Origin: Lunularia cruciata
Taxonomy: Eukaryota > Streptophyta > Marchantiopsida > Lunulariales > Lunulariaceae
Direction of reading: 5' to 3'
DNA length: 64,000 bases
NCBI GenBank assembly: GCA_948567375.1
Contig: OX419757.1
Span: forward strand, 17,064,974-17,128,973
Shown here: piece after piece, positions 30,263-42,359 of the stretch
How positions within the stretch are numbered: position 1 is the first letter of the stretch
How the letters are laid out: every line of letters starts with the position of its first letter
The notes under the pieces: model-generated
What the model was told of the DNA's origin: nothing
The model's input: the letters and a program-made list of their open reading frames with translations, nothing else
Databases searched by the model: none
Translations under genes and position numbers: made by a program

Positions 30263-31860
30263 TTGCAAATCCTTGGCATCTAATTATGTCGTTTACTATG
30301 AGAACAATCACAGATGGATAGATTTTGATTGCTTATTTCAAGAAAAGAAACGGAAAGCTATGAATTAGAGTTGTTTTAGAATTTCAAGTAATTTGTAGAG
30401 TGTTGCCGTCATTACCTTTCAGGAATCGATTTACTTACTGGTGAAACCAAGCTTCCGCAGTAGAGTCCAGTTTTCTCTCTAGGTGTAGGAGTGACTGGTA
30501 GTATTTTGAATTTGCCACCCGAGGTACCAGTGCTCTAGTTCTCAGGGCCACAACGAGCAATTCTTTGAAGACTGATGTATTAATACAGAACACCCGAGTG
30601 AGACCATAATGATGACGAAACGCGAGCAATGGAAACAAGCGGAAAGCAATTCATTACAAAGCGGCTAATTTCAGTCGAAACCTTTTACGTATATCCAAAT
30701 ACAGACCTGTGACGGCAGTAAGTGATTTGCCGCAGGTGAGAATGTTCGACTCGCTTTCACACTGTGCAAGACAAGTGCATATCTGCCTCGATGTCTCCGT
30801 ACTTGATCAGAGGTATCCGTTCCATTTACGAACTGATATAGTCTTGATGTCTTTTGATGCCAAACCTTTGCACTATTTACAAGAGCTATTCCTATCAAGC
30901 AACCCTCTAGCACAGATCGTTGCACATGCCATCCATTTTCTAGCAACCCCTGGGTGGTTTTCATCAGCTCTTCGGGCTTTGGAGCGGATAAATTGGCATA
31001 CAATCGAAGTTTCTCTATCGTGACAAAAATATATCTCAACTTAAGGAACTTCGACTTCTTTGGCAAAGGTTGGACGAACTTTTTCGTAGACAATTCGAAA
31101 TAGAACGAACTCTAAGTCAAGTGGAAGCATTGGAAGGGCAACAATTTCGAGGATACCTTAGCGAGATCTCTAATTCACCTTGTATCACCTTCATCAAATT
31201 ACTGTAGTTGTATCCTATGTCAAATTCGAATGTACTGAAATGCATGTACGGTTGTCGCGCCTCTTCAGCTAAGAATGACTTCATTTTCTATTATTTTTCT
31301 TCATCGTTATGACATTTCAACTTCATGCATATGCATGTTTGTACAATGAATCCAACTCGAACAGTAATTCACACTGCTCACACAATTCGAAACCTATTCA
31401 CATCTGGATTTCACCGATCAGATAAATAGTCATGCAGCTACTGATTATGGTTTAGCTGGACTGACGAGAATACCGCATGCACGGGATGAAACTGAATGCG
31501 AATTAACCAAGCTGGAAGTACAAGAAACACAAATTTAATACTGAAGCATATTAAAGTTGGTGGTCAATACTTCACCGTCAGAAAGTCTTGATAGCATTTT
31601 CTCTGGTGCGACTGGTCAATTCTTGATCGTTAGATACCATCGCCTTCAAGCAACACATGGCTTTTGAGGTTGTCTTTCTTTCGAGGCCCTATCGTTTCGT
31701 GCACTTGTGACTCTAGTTTTGGGCTTTGCTTTGTAATACACTATGAAGAGCGTTTGCTGTTGCAGTAGAGTGTGTTGGAACAACTATTACCACTTTTTTA
31801 TAGTTCTGTTTTATAATTAATGTGGAGTCTATATTTGGAGGAGTGGTGATTTCTTTGGCA
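30263..31860. other. Low-copy-looking 1.6 kb with CpG-containing sequence; possible exon relic, unidentified
   Basis: CpG dinucleotides (acgcgagc, ttcgaa, tgtcgcgcc) are much commoner here than in the surrounding transposons, resembling the ALY gene region. The longest frame is 140 codons on the minus strand (31,093-30,671, including ELMKTTQGLLENGWHVQRS). An overlapping 104-codon frame is on the plus strand (30,709-31,023). I recognise neither, and no splice pattern convinced me. It could be a relic of a host gene or a weakly constrained region. Confidence 0.3.
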
Positions 31861-32029
31861 TAGCTTGTCCACTCTCACATCATCCCTTGGCTTTTTCTTC
31901 TTTTTCTTGTTCTTCCATTGGTTCCATTTATTTTTCCTTTTGCATTTTTCTTTATGTTTCATTTTTTTATTTCCATTTCACACTTATAGTTTGTTTGTTC
32001 CATTTATTATCTATAGGTTTCTCCTTATA

Positions 32030-32062
32030 CAACTGGATGTGGAGTATCTCCACATCCAGTTG
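32030..32062. repeat. Perfect 15-bp hairpin arms with a 3-base loop
   Basis: caactggatgtggag, loop tat, ctccacatccagttg. Confidence 0.9.
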
Positions 32063-32500
32063 ATCTCCTTCCAGAAACTTCCCTTTTTTTCTTCTTAGAG
32101 GAACTATTTTTATAGTTTATTTTATAGTTAGTTTATATATCTCATCTAGCACCCCAAACCCCTTATGTGTAACCGGTGACTAAATCTTGCAAATAGTTTC
32201 TTAAACTTAAACCAATAATTGCTCAATTTCATCTAATGAAGTCTCTTTGATCTCCATTTCACATTTTTCACTTAATATTAAGGATCCTTCAAGTGCTGAT
32301 TTTCCATGGAGTATCCTACGCCTTTTGTTACATTTACATTTACATTTACATCTACCATTTCCCTCTCTCTAATCCTCTAGACTCACCATTTCCATAAGAT
32401 CATATTCTTTGACCTACACCTTTATCACCACTTGCTACCTTAGCATGTCCATACATTTGGCCTCATGAGCAGCCTACACAATCTTCTCTAGATTATTGTT

Positions 32501-32780
32501 GGGTAGGTTTTTCCTTAGCTTAGCATAGAGGGAAATCTAGATGTTTACAAATGAGAGCTACTTCTCAAAGACTACTTCTCTAACCACCCCCAAACCCCCG
32601 TTACTTGCCAATCATTTCTATTCAAGCCACACCAAACTCTTATTCATGATATCCCACATGGTCTTATCCAGATTATCCTTTGGGTAGGTTTTACCTTAGC
32701 ATAACATAGAGGGAGATCCAGCTTATCCTTGGGTAGGTTTTACCTTAGCACAATATAGAGGGAGATCTAGATGTTTACAT
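32501..32780. repeat. Three dispersed/tandem copies of a unit of about 50 bp
   Basis: Copies starting near 32,501, 32,681 and 32,725 share gggtaggttttaccttagca and atagagggagatct. The last two are adjacent; the first is separated by about 130 bp. Confidence 0.75.
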
Positions 32781-32983
32781 ATGAGAAGAGTAAAGGTAGA
32801 TGAGTATAAATGTACAGCTCATACACTATCACCCACCAGACCAACACACTTATCTATTGACACTTTATTTACTTTACAAAATCTCCATGTACCTACCATA
32901 TATGACCTTTCAGCTTTCCTCCATGTCTTTCACCCAAATGAGGAATTATAATATATTGATTCCTTCTTTGTTCGTATCTTACA

Positions 32984-33012
32984 CAAAGCTCCATTTTTTA
33001 TATGGAGCTTTG
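32984..33012. repeat. 11-bp hairpin arms with a 7-base loop
   Basis: caaagctccat and atggagctttg flank ttttttat-like loop bases. Confidence 0.85.
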
Positions 33013-33079
33013 GGTTTGTTCTTTGAGCACCTCCAATATTCCTTTTCACCAAATGTACCAGACTTTGGTTTTACCATTT

Positions 33080-33105
33080 ACCCAAAGCAATGCATTGCTT
33101 TGGGT
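33080..33105. repeat. Perfect 26-bp palindrome
   Basis: acccaaagcaatg is followed directly by its reverse complement cattgctttgggt, with no spacer. Confidence 0.95.
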
Positions 33106-34600
33106 TTAATGACACTTGTGTTATTCATTTTTTTGGTATTTCTTGTCTCTTTGCTCTTTCAAAAGAGATATTTGGAGTTTGATCTATTGCTATAAGTGAC
33201 TTCTTCTTATGTTTAGTCCCATGTACTATTTTTTACACCTTTGATATTAATTTTCATCATTTTTTCTCCACATCAGCGTACTGTAACTATCCTAAAGGTT
33301 GCAAGAGTGATATTCTTGACCTTCAAGCATATTAATTTCCATCTTGATTGGGTGGTTTTCAAAGTTTATGTCTAAAACACACTCAATACTACCTCTCAAT
33401 TAGCTTTGTTTCATGTTCTTTGCTTAGCAATGGATCAAATTCCCTCCTTGATACTATTTGTTCATATATTTTTTGGTACTCTATAGTGTAGTCCATCATA
33501 CAACCACAAGAGATATCACACAATTATCATCTACCAAGTGCACATGCCAAGTAGATCCTTTGGGTGTGTTGTTTGTTCCATAGCTCACTTTATTGCTTTG
33601 AAAGAGGTTGTAGATGCTTTTCTCTCATAACTCTTCCTCTCACTTTAAGATGATACGCACATCCTAGGCCATTTGGGACATGTAGTTAGAGCCTTGTACA
33701 AATTTACACTTAACTTAGAGATCTTCTATTTACAAGTCCAAAATTGCAAATGCAAAGTTTGGAGTGAACAAGCAATTCTCATTCCTTCAAAGTTCCCATA
33801 TGGATCCTAGTTTCCAATGAGAAGTCTGAGGGTTTTGTGCTCTCCAAGATGATTTTTGCAGCTCTTTCATCTTGGACACGTTGGTCTGGGCCATAGATCA
33901 CTCTAATTTCGTCCCTTATTTGGGAACATATAAATAGCTTATTTTATCTTGAAAATATATTATATCCTTAGAACATACATACACACCATAGATATACTCT
34001 TACCACATCTATGTATATTTGATAGTGCTATATGTCAAACTATCTCTACTTTGTTAAGGCTATATATGCTCCTACAAAATAAAATGAGGTGGTATAGACC
34101 ACATATAGATATCTTATTATATATGATACTATTATATCTTATGGAAGTTAAATATCCACTAACAACTTTTGAATATCAAATATCCAAAGTAATAAAGTCA
34201 TTTGTCACTTTTGGAATATTGATTATCCAATTAGTTCTAAATATTTTTTAGATATTTAGTTCTTTGTATGAAATATGAAATAATGCATAATTTAAGGGAA
34301 GAAGTTTATTTTACTAAATAATAAAACTATGTGTGAATGTTACTTTGTAAGAAATTTTATTACCGTTAAGATCTTGGATGCAACATGCAAATAAAGGAGC
34401 TTTTGTAATTATGATGATTTTTGTAGGACTAGTGATGTTTAGAAAGTCTTTGCTAAGAAATTGTGTAGACATGCATTTTTTTCTTAATGTTCTATTCCAA
34501 TTTTTTAGTTGATAAGATATAAATCCACTAAACAAGATTAGTTTTAAAAAATAGCTAAAATATGTTATATTTTGTTTATTTATTTATTCATATATACAAG

Positions 34601-35075
34601 TGTAATATCATTAGCTAAATAAATTAGCTAAAGGTGAAAATTGGCTTAGTAATATCTTTTGCAATGTTGTACATGATGGTCTCAATTGAGTGGATAGAGG
34701 AGTTACCAAAAGAGGATCTAACGAATAATGCATAGATCAAGAACATATTAAAACCTTCAAAGCAAATTTTGGAGGCCTAAACAGAAGAATTAAGTCTCAA
34801 AACAGAGAATCTTACACCCTCTTTGGAAGAGAGAGCTTTTATCTTTCCTAAATTTTGTCTCATCTTTATCTTTCCAATGGTACCACTTCCATTCTGTTTT
34901 GATCTTTCTCCCAAAAGATTCTTTGTAGTCAAATTTGTTTGACAAACCAAATGGAACTATGGATAACATGTCACCAATCCTTATATCTAATCTAAGGGTG
35001 TAGCTCCCTTGAAGGAGGCTTCTCCGCTATATAATAAAGTCCGAGTGTTCCTTTGGAGCATCGTAGTATTAGGGA
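34601..35075 (+). repeat. Family B LTR remnant
   Basis: It begins TGTAATATCATTAGC and keeps the LTR landmarks: aaaattggcttagtaatatc, the gaggcctaaacagaagaatta segment, ggtgtagctccc and the TATA segment gctatataataaag at 35,027-35,040. A single head module only. Probably a solo LTR; I found no clear target duplication. Confidence 0.75.
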
Positions 35076-35800
35076 TTTCAACCTTAGGTTCTTCTGTCTT
35101 ACTACTATTACAACAAGTAGTGTAGGTAAGGAAACTCAAATAGATAGAAGATATACCTTTAGTGCCATCAATGAAGCTCAAGGTGGGAGAAGAAACATCA
35201 ATTATAACCAACAATGTTACTCAATTGGGTAGATTGTATAAGATTAATATCACTTGCCTTATCTATCTTTTGGAAACGTATTAGATAAGGGAGAGGATCG
35301 TCGGGAGCATGACACTCTAGCTTTTGATATGATATATGCCAAATTGGGATGAATTTGCAAAGAGTATCATCTACACTTTTTATAAAATGTTAGCAAAGAA
35401 TATTAACATTGAAGAGACAAACTATAATAGAGAGATACAGGTTTTTAAAAATACTATACCACAATGAAGGCTTGAGAAAATACTCTCCATTTTGACTTAT
35501 TTTGGAGTTTAATTTCCAGTCCAATTTTATCTATCAAATTTTATCTATTTTATCTACTTTTTAGACTCTTTATGCTAGATTGAAGTGGATGATAATAACA
35601 AAGAGTGAAAATTCACCCATCAACAAATTATGTAATTAAAGGAAGATAAATCCATAACCTTAGTCTTGATTAAAAAGCCAAAGCTCAACAAAACAAAACA
35701 AAAAGTTTAACATATCACGGAGAACAAGTGTGTAACAATTTAAAAACTATGATATGTCATTGAAAACAAGGAGGATATAGTAATTCCCTTTATAATATTT
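35076..35800. other. Unassigned 0.7 kb
   Basis: Short frames only (a 75-codon minus frame ends in the B LTR). No feature recognised. Confidence 0.3.
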
Positions 35801-38160
35801 ATTGCAAAAGAGAAAATGAAGAACTTTGTACATAATTTATAACCTTGGTCTTTTAATGATGGAGAGATGTATCATAATTATTGTTCCTATTTATGAATAG
35901 AGTAAATTACAATAGTTTTGACATTTGTATTGTAAATCAACTTGTTAACGAAAGGAGATTACTCCAAACTTGGTAGACATTTTGCTATAAGAATAAGATA
36001 TTTGTAAATTCAATATACATAGAGAAATGAGAGATTTGAAGAGACTTATATAGACATTTACAATTTATATGTAATTCAGTATTATAGAAATCATTAAATT
36101 TAGTTAAGCAAGATAATCGTATTATAAATTTAAGTTATTCAAAATATTTCAAAATTATCAAATTTTAATAAACATAATACTCTATATATTATACCTATTG
36201 TTACTAGAAATATTATATTTAATTAAAAAAATAAAAAAATTTAATTCCATATTTTTATCTATAATGTTATTTGATAGTCATTTAAATTTTAGAAAATAAA
36301 TCATACTCTGGATTAATACATTCTATTCATAATATTGGGAACTTTATGCTAAATTTTATGACCATCTAAAAATATCTCAACCTCTTAACTTTAAGGAAGT
36401 CAATTTCAGTTATACACATAATCAAGCACTTTCCATCCAAAGATACTCATATGAAAATTAGTAAATGTCATTTTGAAGAGCATCTACAAGCTAAATTTTC
36501 AGCTTAATAAAATAAAATAAATACAAATTTAAAAATTGTTTTATATAAAAATTCTAGATTATTAATACTAAAAACTCATCTAACTAAAAAAGTTTGTCTT
36601 ATCACTATAAAATATTGAGACCAAGTCTAGGTGAAGTTTTAGTATCTTCTAGACAAAGTTTTTCCATCTCCATTGTTAAATGGAGGAATATTTACAGTGA
36701 AAGTTGCTATTGTTAATATCTTTGGATTTATTTCCCGTTATATTATATCCAAAAGACATAAAGATATAATTTGTCATCCTATGTTTCATTAATATCAATA
36801 CCCAAACGTATTTGAAATCGCACCGATGAGCGTGGCACTAGCATTTTGTGATTTTCCACAATACATATCTAATGTATACTGATGCGTCTCTCCCTTGTAC
36901 CGATTGATGGGTTTTCCTGCCTTTGTGTTATTTATGCGGTCGCCCTTCTTCTTTTTATGTAAATAATTAAGATGATTTAATTATTATTTATAATTATTAA
37001 ATCTCATTATTTATAATTATAAATTTATTAATAATCTAAAAATTTAAAGTTATCTAGATATTTGAAATTTTATAAATTATAATTATAATATCTTAAACTA
37101 TATTTTTATTATATAAGTTAAATATAACAAAAAGACAACAGTGTTGAGAACACGAATTTTTATATTAGAAAGTCAATCATAATAATTTAGAGAGTTGGTC
37201 CGTAGACATTCCTTATTTTTATAGATTATCCTTAACTTTTAACTTTATCGATTCATTGATAATTTTAAAACAATTTGTTACATTAATATTCAAATGTTAA
37301 ATTCAAGTTGAACTTAGAATAGCAATTTAACAATCTTTTTTTTTATTTGAAATTTTAAAATATTTTATTACATTCAACGTTCAAATGTTAAATTCAAATT
37401 GAACGCTCAAGTGATAAATTCAAATTGAAACTAAAAATAATAATGAACCTCTATATATAACTCAAGTGTTTAATTCAAATTGTATTCAGAGATAATCATG
37501 AATTTTTTTATATCTCATCGGATTTTAATTTTAATATTTAAAAGATTTTAATATTTTGTGTAAATATATATTACAAGTATTTAAATATAAAAAATAAAAA
37601 TATTTTATTTTTAAATAATATTATCTATTTATATATATCATAATAAAATTTTAATATGAGAAATTTATAAAAATTTTACCAAATAATTAAATTATTGACA
37701 GACACATGCTGGTAATTAAAAATTATTTTTAAAAATTAACAAAGGGAGGGAAAAAGGGGAATGCGTTAAAACACATGAAAGACCAAAAGGGCCAATCAAA
37801 CCATACAAAGGACAAAGGGGAGACAAAATAGATAAATTGGAACTAAGCACCACCAGAGTCGAAATGAAAATTTTACACTACCGAGACGGTGCCTTTCGTC
37901 CATTTTTTCAGTTTATTATTATGTTAGTAACTTTTTGTGTTATAAGAATCCAGTGCTAGAAAACTAAATATAATATAAAAATTTTAGTATTTATGATAGT
38001 ATAATAATAAAAATTATAAATAAAATTTCAATTTACAATTATTAAATAAGTAAATAAAAATTTATATAACATATAATAAATAAATAAATCATTCTTATTA
38101 TAAAATATAATATAATATCCAGTTTTAGATATTTTATTTATAAGAATTGAAGTTTCATGG
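35800..38160. other. Extremely AT-rich block 3' of the ALY gene
   Basis: Runs of A/T with hardly any G or C over more than 2 kb (for example 36,950-37,120 and 37,500-37,700). There are no ORFs over 60 codons. A short exception at 36,830-36,950 has normal composition and includes gtctctcccttgtaccgattgatggg, matching the family D LTR end. Another at 37,740-37,880 is A/G-rich. It could be a matrix-attachment-like region or very old decayed repeats. Confidence 0.5.
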
Positions 38161-38959
38161 TAGAAAGCACAAGAATCTGAATGATATCGACATTGTAGAT
38201 TTCAGAGTGGACATTCCGTCACTCAACATTAACGAGGGCTAAATGGTCGCGCACTTGCATAAACTCGATTGACCCTCCGACATAATCCCCGAAGGAGCGG
38301 ACGTAAACTTAGCCCTCCCTCGCTAAGGCAATTGCAAAGATAGCTTGTTTCGAGGCGACAAGCTATTAGCGGAAAATCGCAGCTCCGCCGCCGGTAGCTA
38401 CGAATTCAAGCTGGCATGATTTACAATACAACTAAGAACGTGTACTCTGAAGTTTCAGGAACGACATTCTCCACTTGTGCATTCATTGCTCAAGACGCCA
38501 GAAGTAAAGATAGTCTCGCGAAGTAAACACAAGCGAAAAGGCCGAAGATGACCAACCATACCCCACCGGCAAACTTGTTCCACCCAAAGAATCGACTTGT
38601 TGCATACGCGAGAGAGTATTTTAGCTGAAAACCTTTCTGTACCATTGGTGATTGAAGAACATTGGTCTAAACAACCAAAACGATCAGCAGAAAAAGCTGT
38701 ACTGTACAGTGCTGAAGAAGCCCAGAAAAAGGACATGTCTTTATAAGAGACGATTGTCTCCGTCAGCTACTCTTTCACATCCATAACCGGAGGTAAACGA
38801 TCCATGCTGACGCCAAAAACAGATGAACTTGTCGATTCAAATCTACTGGCTAATCCAACACAGAACCTTTTCCTGTAAAGCTTCTGTAAATGATAGATTG
38901 TGTGTTTTCTACATCTGCTAAGAGACCCACAAAATTTAATCTAAGGGGAAAGAGAGGGT
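38161..38959 (-). other. 3' flank / probable 3' UTR of the ALY gene
   Basis: Composition returns to normal with many CpGs. It lies directly after the ALY stop codon (38,960) on the minus strand. Its only notable ORF (38,736-38,455, 93 codons) has no recognisable domain. The transcript end cannot be placed by eye. Confidence 0.4.
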
Positions 38960-41900
38960 TTAAGAGGTCTGCATAGCCTCTGCGTGGTAGGACTCCAACT
39001 CGGCATCAAGGTCCTCCGCTGTCTTCTCAACAGCTGGGCCGCCTTTACCGCGGCCTCCGGTAGGGTTCCCTCGCCCCCTTCCCCTTCCCCTGAAACTGGC
39101 TCCACCTCGTCTTCCTCCTCCGGGGGCTCCCCTACCCCCACGATTGCTGGCACTGCGTAGGCACCACAAAATTATGAGTTCACTGACATGTGCTCAAAAA
39201 GGATACAACTCAAAGACACGTATGCAGTACACGCAACGCACGTCAGTCGGATATCCAATTACCTACGCGATCTCTATGGGCATGAAATGGGAATCACCCC
39301 GTTCTAGTTGATAGCTCAGTGGCACAGGAACGAAAGGGAGGACTAGGCTCGTTATTGTCAAAACCCTACCTAGAAACGACCTTCCTCTCCAAAGAGGCTG
39401 CAGCCGCAGCTCGAGCAAAACCAGGACTGCAATTACAAAGGCAACAGGATATACATCATGGCGTTAAATTCCAAGCTCTATCAACACCACAATGCAATGT
39501 CTGCACCTTCGGCATTTCCTATCGATCTTCTGCCCGATCTACTAACCACTATTCCGGTGGAAAGTAGGAACAAAACACAACCATGAAGGCTATCTTCCTT
39601 CAAATTGGTGCAACGAGAAAAACGTATGTCCAAGCTTCAATATCGCTGGAAGTAGCTCCTAACCTTTTCTCTACTAGGTGAGTCACATTATGTACCCAAA
39701 GGTGATCATTTCCTTCTAAGCCCGCTCAGTCAACTATCGGACATAACCATCGGGCTCAAGTTAACCAGTAGTTTTCGGGAGAAGGTAAGAATCCAAATGG
39801 CATTGAACTCAGATTTGTTGAAGGCAGCAGTCTCCGCGAGAGTGCTAGATGGAATCTAACACTTAGACGGAGATAATCTTCTCAGAACGAATTGGCGGAG
39901 GACTTATGGCTTATCCGCAAAGAAATAATCGACATATTTTTCCTGGTACAACGGTTGCACCAATCTTGAAGCTACCAAACTGTGAGAAGATTGATAGGTA
40001 AGATGTCCACACTGCGATAGAAATCAGAAACTGACACTTGCCTTAAGCAGTCACTCATCTAATGTACTGGCGAATATACTAACCATCTTAACTCACATCG
40101 TCTAGGAACGGTTGGACGGCTTCAGGAACATGGCGCATGTGTAGTAGCTTGGTTACTAGATAAGCAATTGGCTGGACCTCCTATGGTTCTAGCTTTCTCG
40201 TGTAGAAGAAGGCTCTCTCTTCTCATGGGGAAAGCAGAACGGCTCTCGTTCAGTCCCTGCTTGTTTGGAATGTAAAGAGAAGTCTATAGAGAGTCTGGAT
40301 AACTGATCATGAATTATAAATAGAAAAAACTAGGAATTCATCCTGCTCAGATCAGGTGGACAGAAATTCTATCTGAAAACTGTAGGTTCATGTTGAGCTT
40401 ACGTCATGACAACCGTCCTGCCCCTTCCTCCACCGGCAACAATGGCTCCATTCGTTACACGAGCTGGTCCAGCTGTTGTCAAATTAGTTCCAATCAGTTC
40501 AATTTTCATGGGCTTCCCGTCGAGCTGTACATTGTTGTATCTCTTCAAAGCTGCCACGGCGTCAGCTCTCCTCGAGAAGACAACCTCAGCGGTACCCTGA
40601 AAGAGACAATCGAAACGAAGTCAGACACGGTCAATGCACGTCTTCTCCTCTGGCGAGAAGTCGAGCGTCGAAAACGCGATCAGAACGGATGGTCACTAAA
40701 CTGGGCTCCCACAAGCTGTAACTAGGCGCGGCAAATTCACATGAGAATTTGTTCTTCAGCTCGTAGCTACCGAAACTTTACCCTTCTAAGATCTGATTTA
40801 TGAGGAATGCTGGATATCAGCAATTCCGTGAAAAATTGCGCCGTCCCAGAACTATCTCAACCACGTTATTTTCAAATTTAACAACGCTTCACACTCTTCG
40901 ATCAAGCTTCTAGTGGCTCCTGCTCACCTCAACTTCATCAGCGACTTCTTTCACTTCAAAGTATCACACAAGCAACCCCCATCTATTCACAACCGACCGT
41001 GCTTTCAGAACATGCTAGTACTATATTCCTTCACCACTCCATGTAATGATGGCGCACTCGGTTTAACATAAAGTACTTGTGGTGAGATATTCACCTTCGA
41101 TCGGCCACTCCTGTCATAGTGTATTGAACACCTCTTCAAGTCTCCGACCTCCGAGAAAAGCTCCTGTAGAGGCAGCCGCTGAAGTCCGTCAGAAAGGTTT
41201 CAAGAGATGAGATTTCCGAAGAGAAATAAACTACAATTTACGCCAATCGACATACTCTGAGTACCAAAAGACATAAGCAACATCGCTTCCGCTCTAAAGA
41301 GCCAAAATGACCGCCTCGAGCCAGATGAAACAACGACTATCTCGAGGTTGAAATAACAGCTGGGAGGGAGGAAAAACAACTTGTTCAAGGTGCGCGGTAA
41401 ATTACCTTTATGTCGTCGTTGGACACTCCATAGTCCAAGTTGGAGATGTACAGCTTGGTACCTGTTTCAATCCCCATAGCTCGGCCACCGGGAGCAACCC
41501 CGGCACCTGTACCATCTTCAAACAAATCATGCTGCCATGTAGTCTCGGGGGCACGGCGAATAGACTGTTCCGACAGAGTACACAAGGCGTGCACCATCAC
41601 ATTCGTCATCAGCAACAGCACAAATACAAGAAACTTAGAACCACAGTACAATACATGGAGCAAGGTTACTAGTTGTCAATGATGATGCAGAGGGAGATGC
41701 CACATCCTGGGAACTGTAGATGTGATACCTCCTCCCAGGATATGTGTCAGGTAAAATCAGCCATATGTAAGAGCGCTCGCCACCTCTCATGAGAAGCAGC
41801 GGTGCAGCCGAGGATGAACTAAAGTGAGCGTCAAAAAGGAGAGCCGCGGCAGAGCATGCACCACCAGATATCTCCAGATATTTGCCCTTCATTTCCATCC

Positions 41901-42359
41901 ATTTTTGGCACAAAAGCAAACCCGCTCCCGAGTACACCATAGGTCTTCATAGAGCATCGTCCCACACATATATAAAGGCTTAAAAAAACGGTGTGGACAC
42001 TCTGAGCATGGTGTGCCTGAAGAAACGACCATGAGCTACTTCACTGTCTTTACATAATTTATCCACATGGGAAGGAACGCTCTATACGCTGTCTGGCATT
42101 GCCAATAGGGGGGATGCATTAGGGGATGCCGCTTGCTTGCCTTGGCAGTGGCGTAAGGATTAGGTCGAGCAATAGTGCGATTTGTTTGTCTCCGTGCCGG
42201 CCCCGATGTCTTGCCGCCGCTGTAACCACCTCCAGCAGATGCGTTGCTTGCACCTCTGCGACTCGTCGTCTTCCCTCCTCTCCCACCCCCACGCCCAACC
42301 TGTTTGTTGGTCTTGATCAGGTCATCAAGCGACATGTCTAACGCGCTGGTCATGCTCAT
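38960..42359 (-). CDS. ALY: ALY/REF mRNA-export adaptor (THO complex subunit 4), five exons, 277 aa
   Basis: Adaptor that binds spliced mRNA in the nucleus and recruits export machinery with the UAP56 helicase (TREX complex). Exons: 42,359-42,141; 41,564-41,406; 41,163-41,095; 40,596-40,403; 39,152-38,960. Lengths 219+159+69+194+193 give 834 nt with all phases matching. The N-terminal UAP56-binding motif is [14 protein letters not shown] (residues 6-19), followed by RG-rich sequence. The RRM starts [19 protein letters not shown] (RNP2), continues with [23 protein letters not shown] and [20 protein letters not shown] (RNP1 region), and ends [12 protein letters not shown]. An RGG tract follows and the C-terminus is [16 protein letters not shown], typical of plant ALYs. 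Splice sites: introns 2-4 are GT-AG; intron 1 appears GC-AG. Start chosen at the first ATG because it opens the conserved N-terminus. No disruptions; the only clearly intact host gene here. Confidence 0.95.

Larger units (their letters stand above)
31861..34600. other. Gene-poor region with pyrimidine-rich stretch, hairpins and short tandem repeats
   Basis: No ORF with recognised domains. Contents seen: a T/C-rich tract (31,870-31,990), three clean inverted repeats (32,030-32,062; 32,984-33,012; 33,080-33,105), and tandem copies of a unit of about 50 bp with gggtaggtttt.ccttagc (32,501, 32,690, 32,731). Confidence 0.5.

Noticed and set aside
30671..31093. Faint resemblance of LSAPKPEELMKTTQGLLENGW to Rubisco small-subunit-type segments
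   Set aside because: Only a short local pattern; no flanking RbcS motifs or splice structure support it.
33080..33105. Helitron 3' end hairpin
   Set aside because: No CTRR terminus or following AT insertion site near the palindrome.
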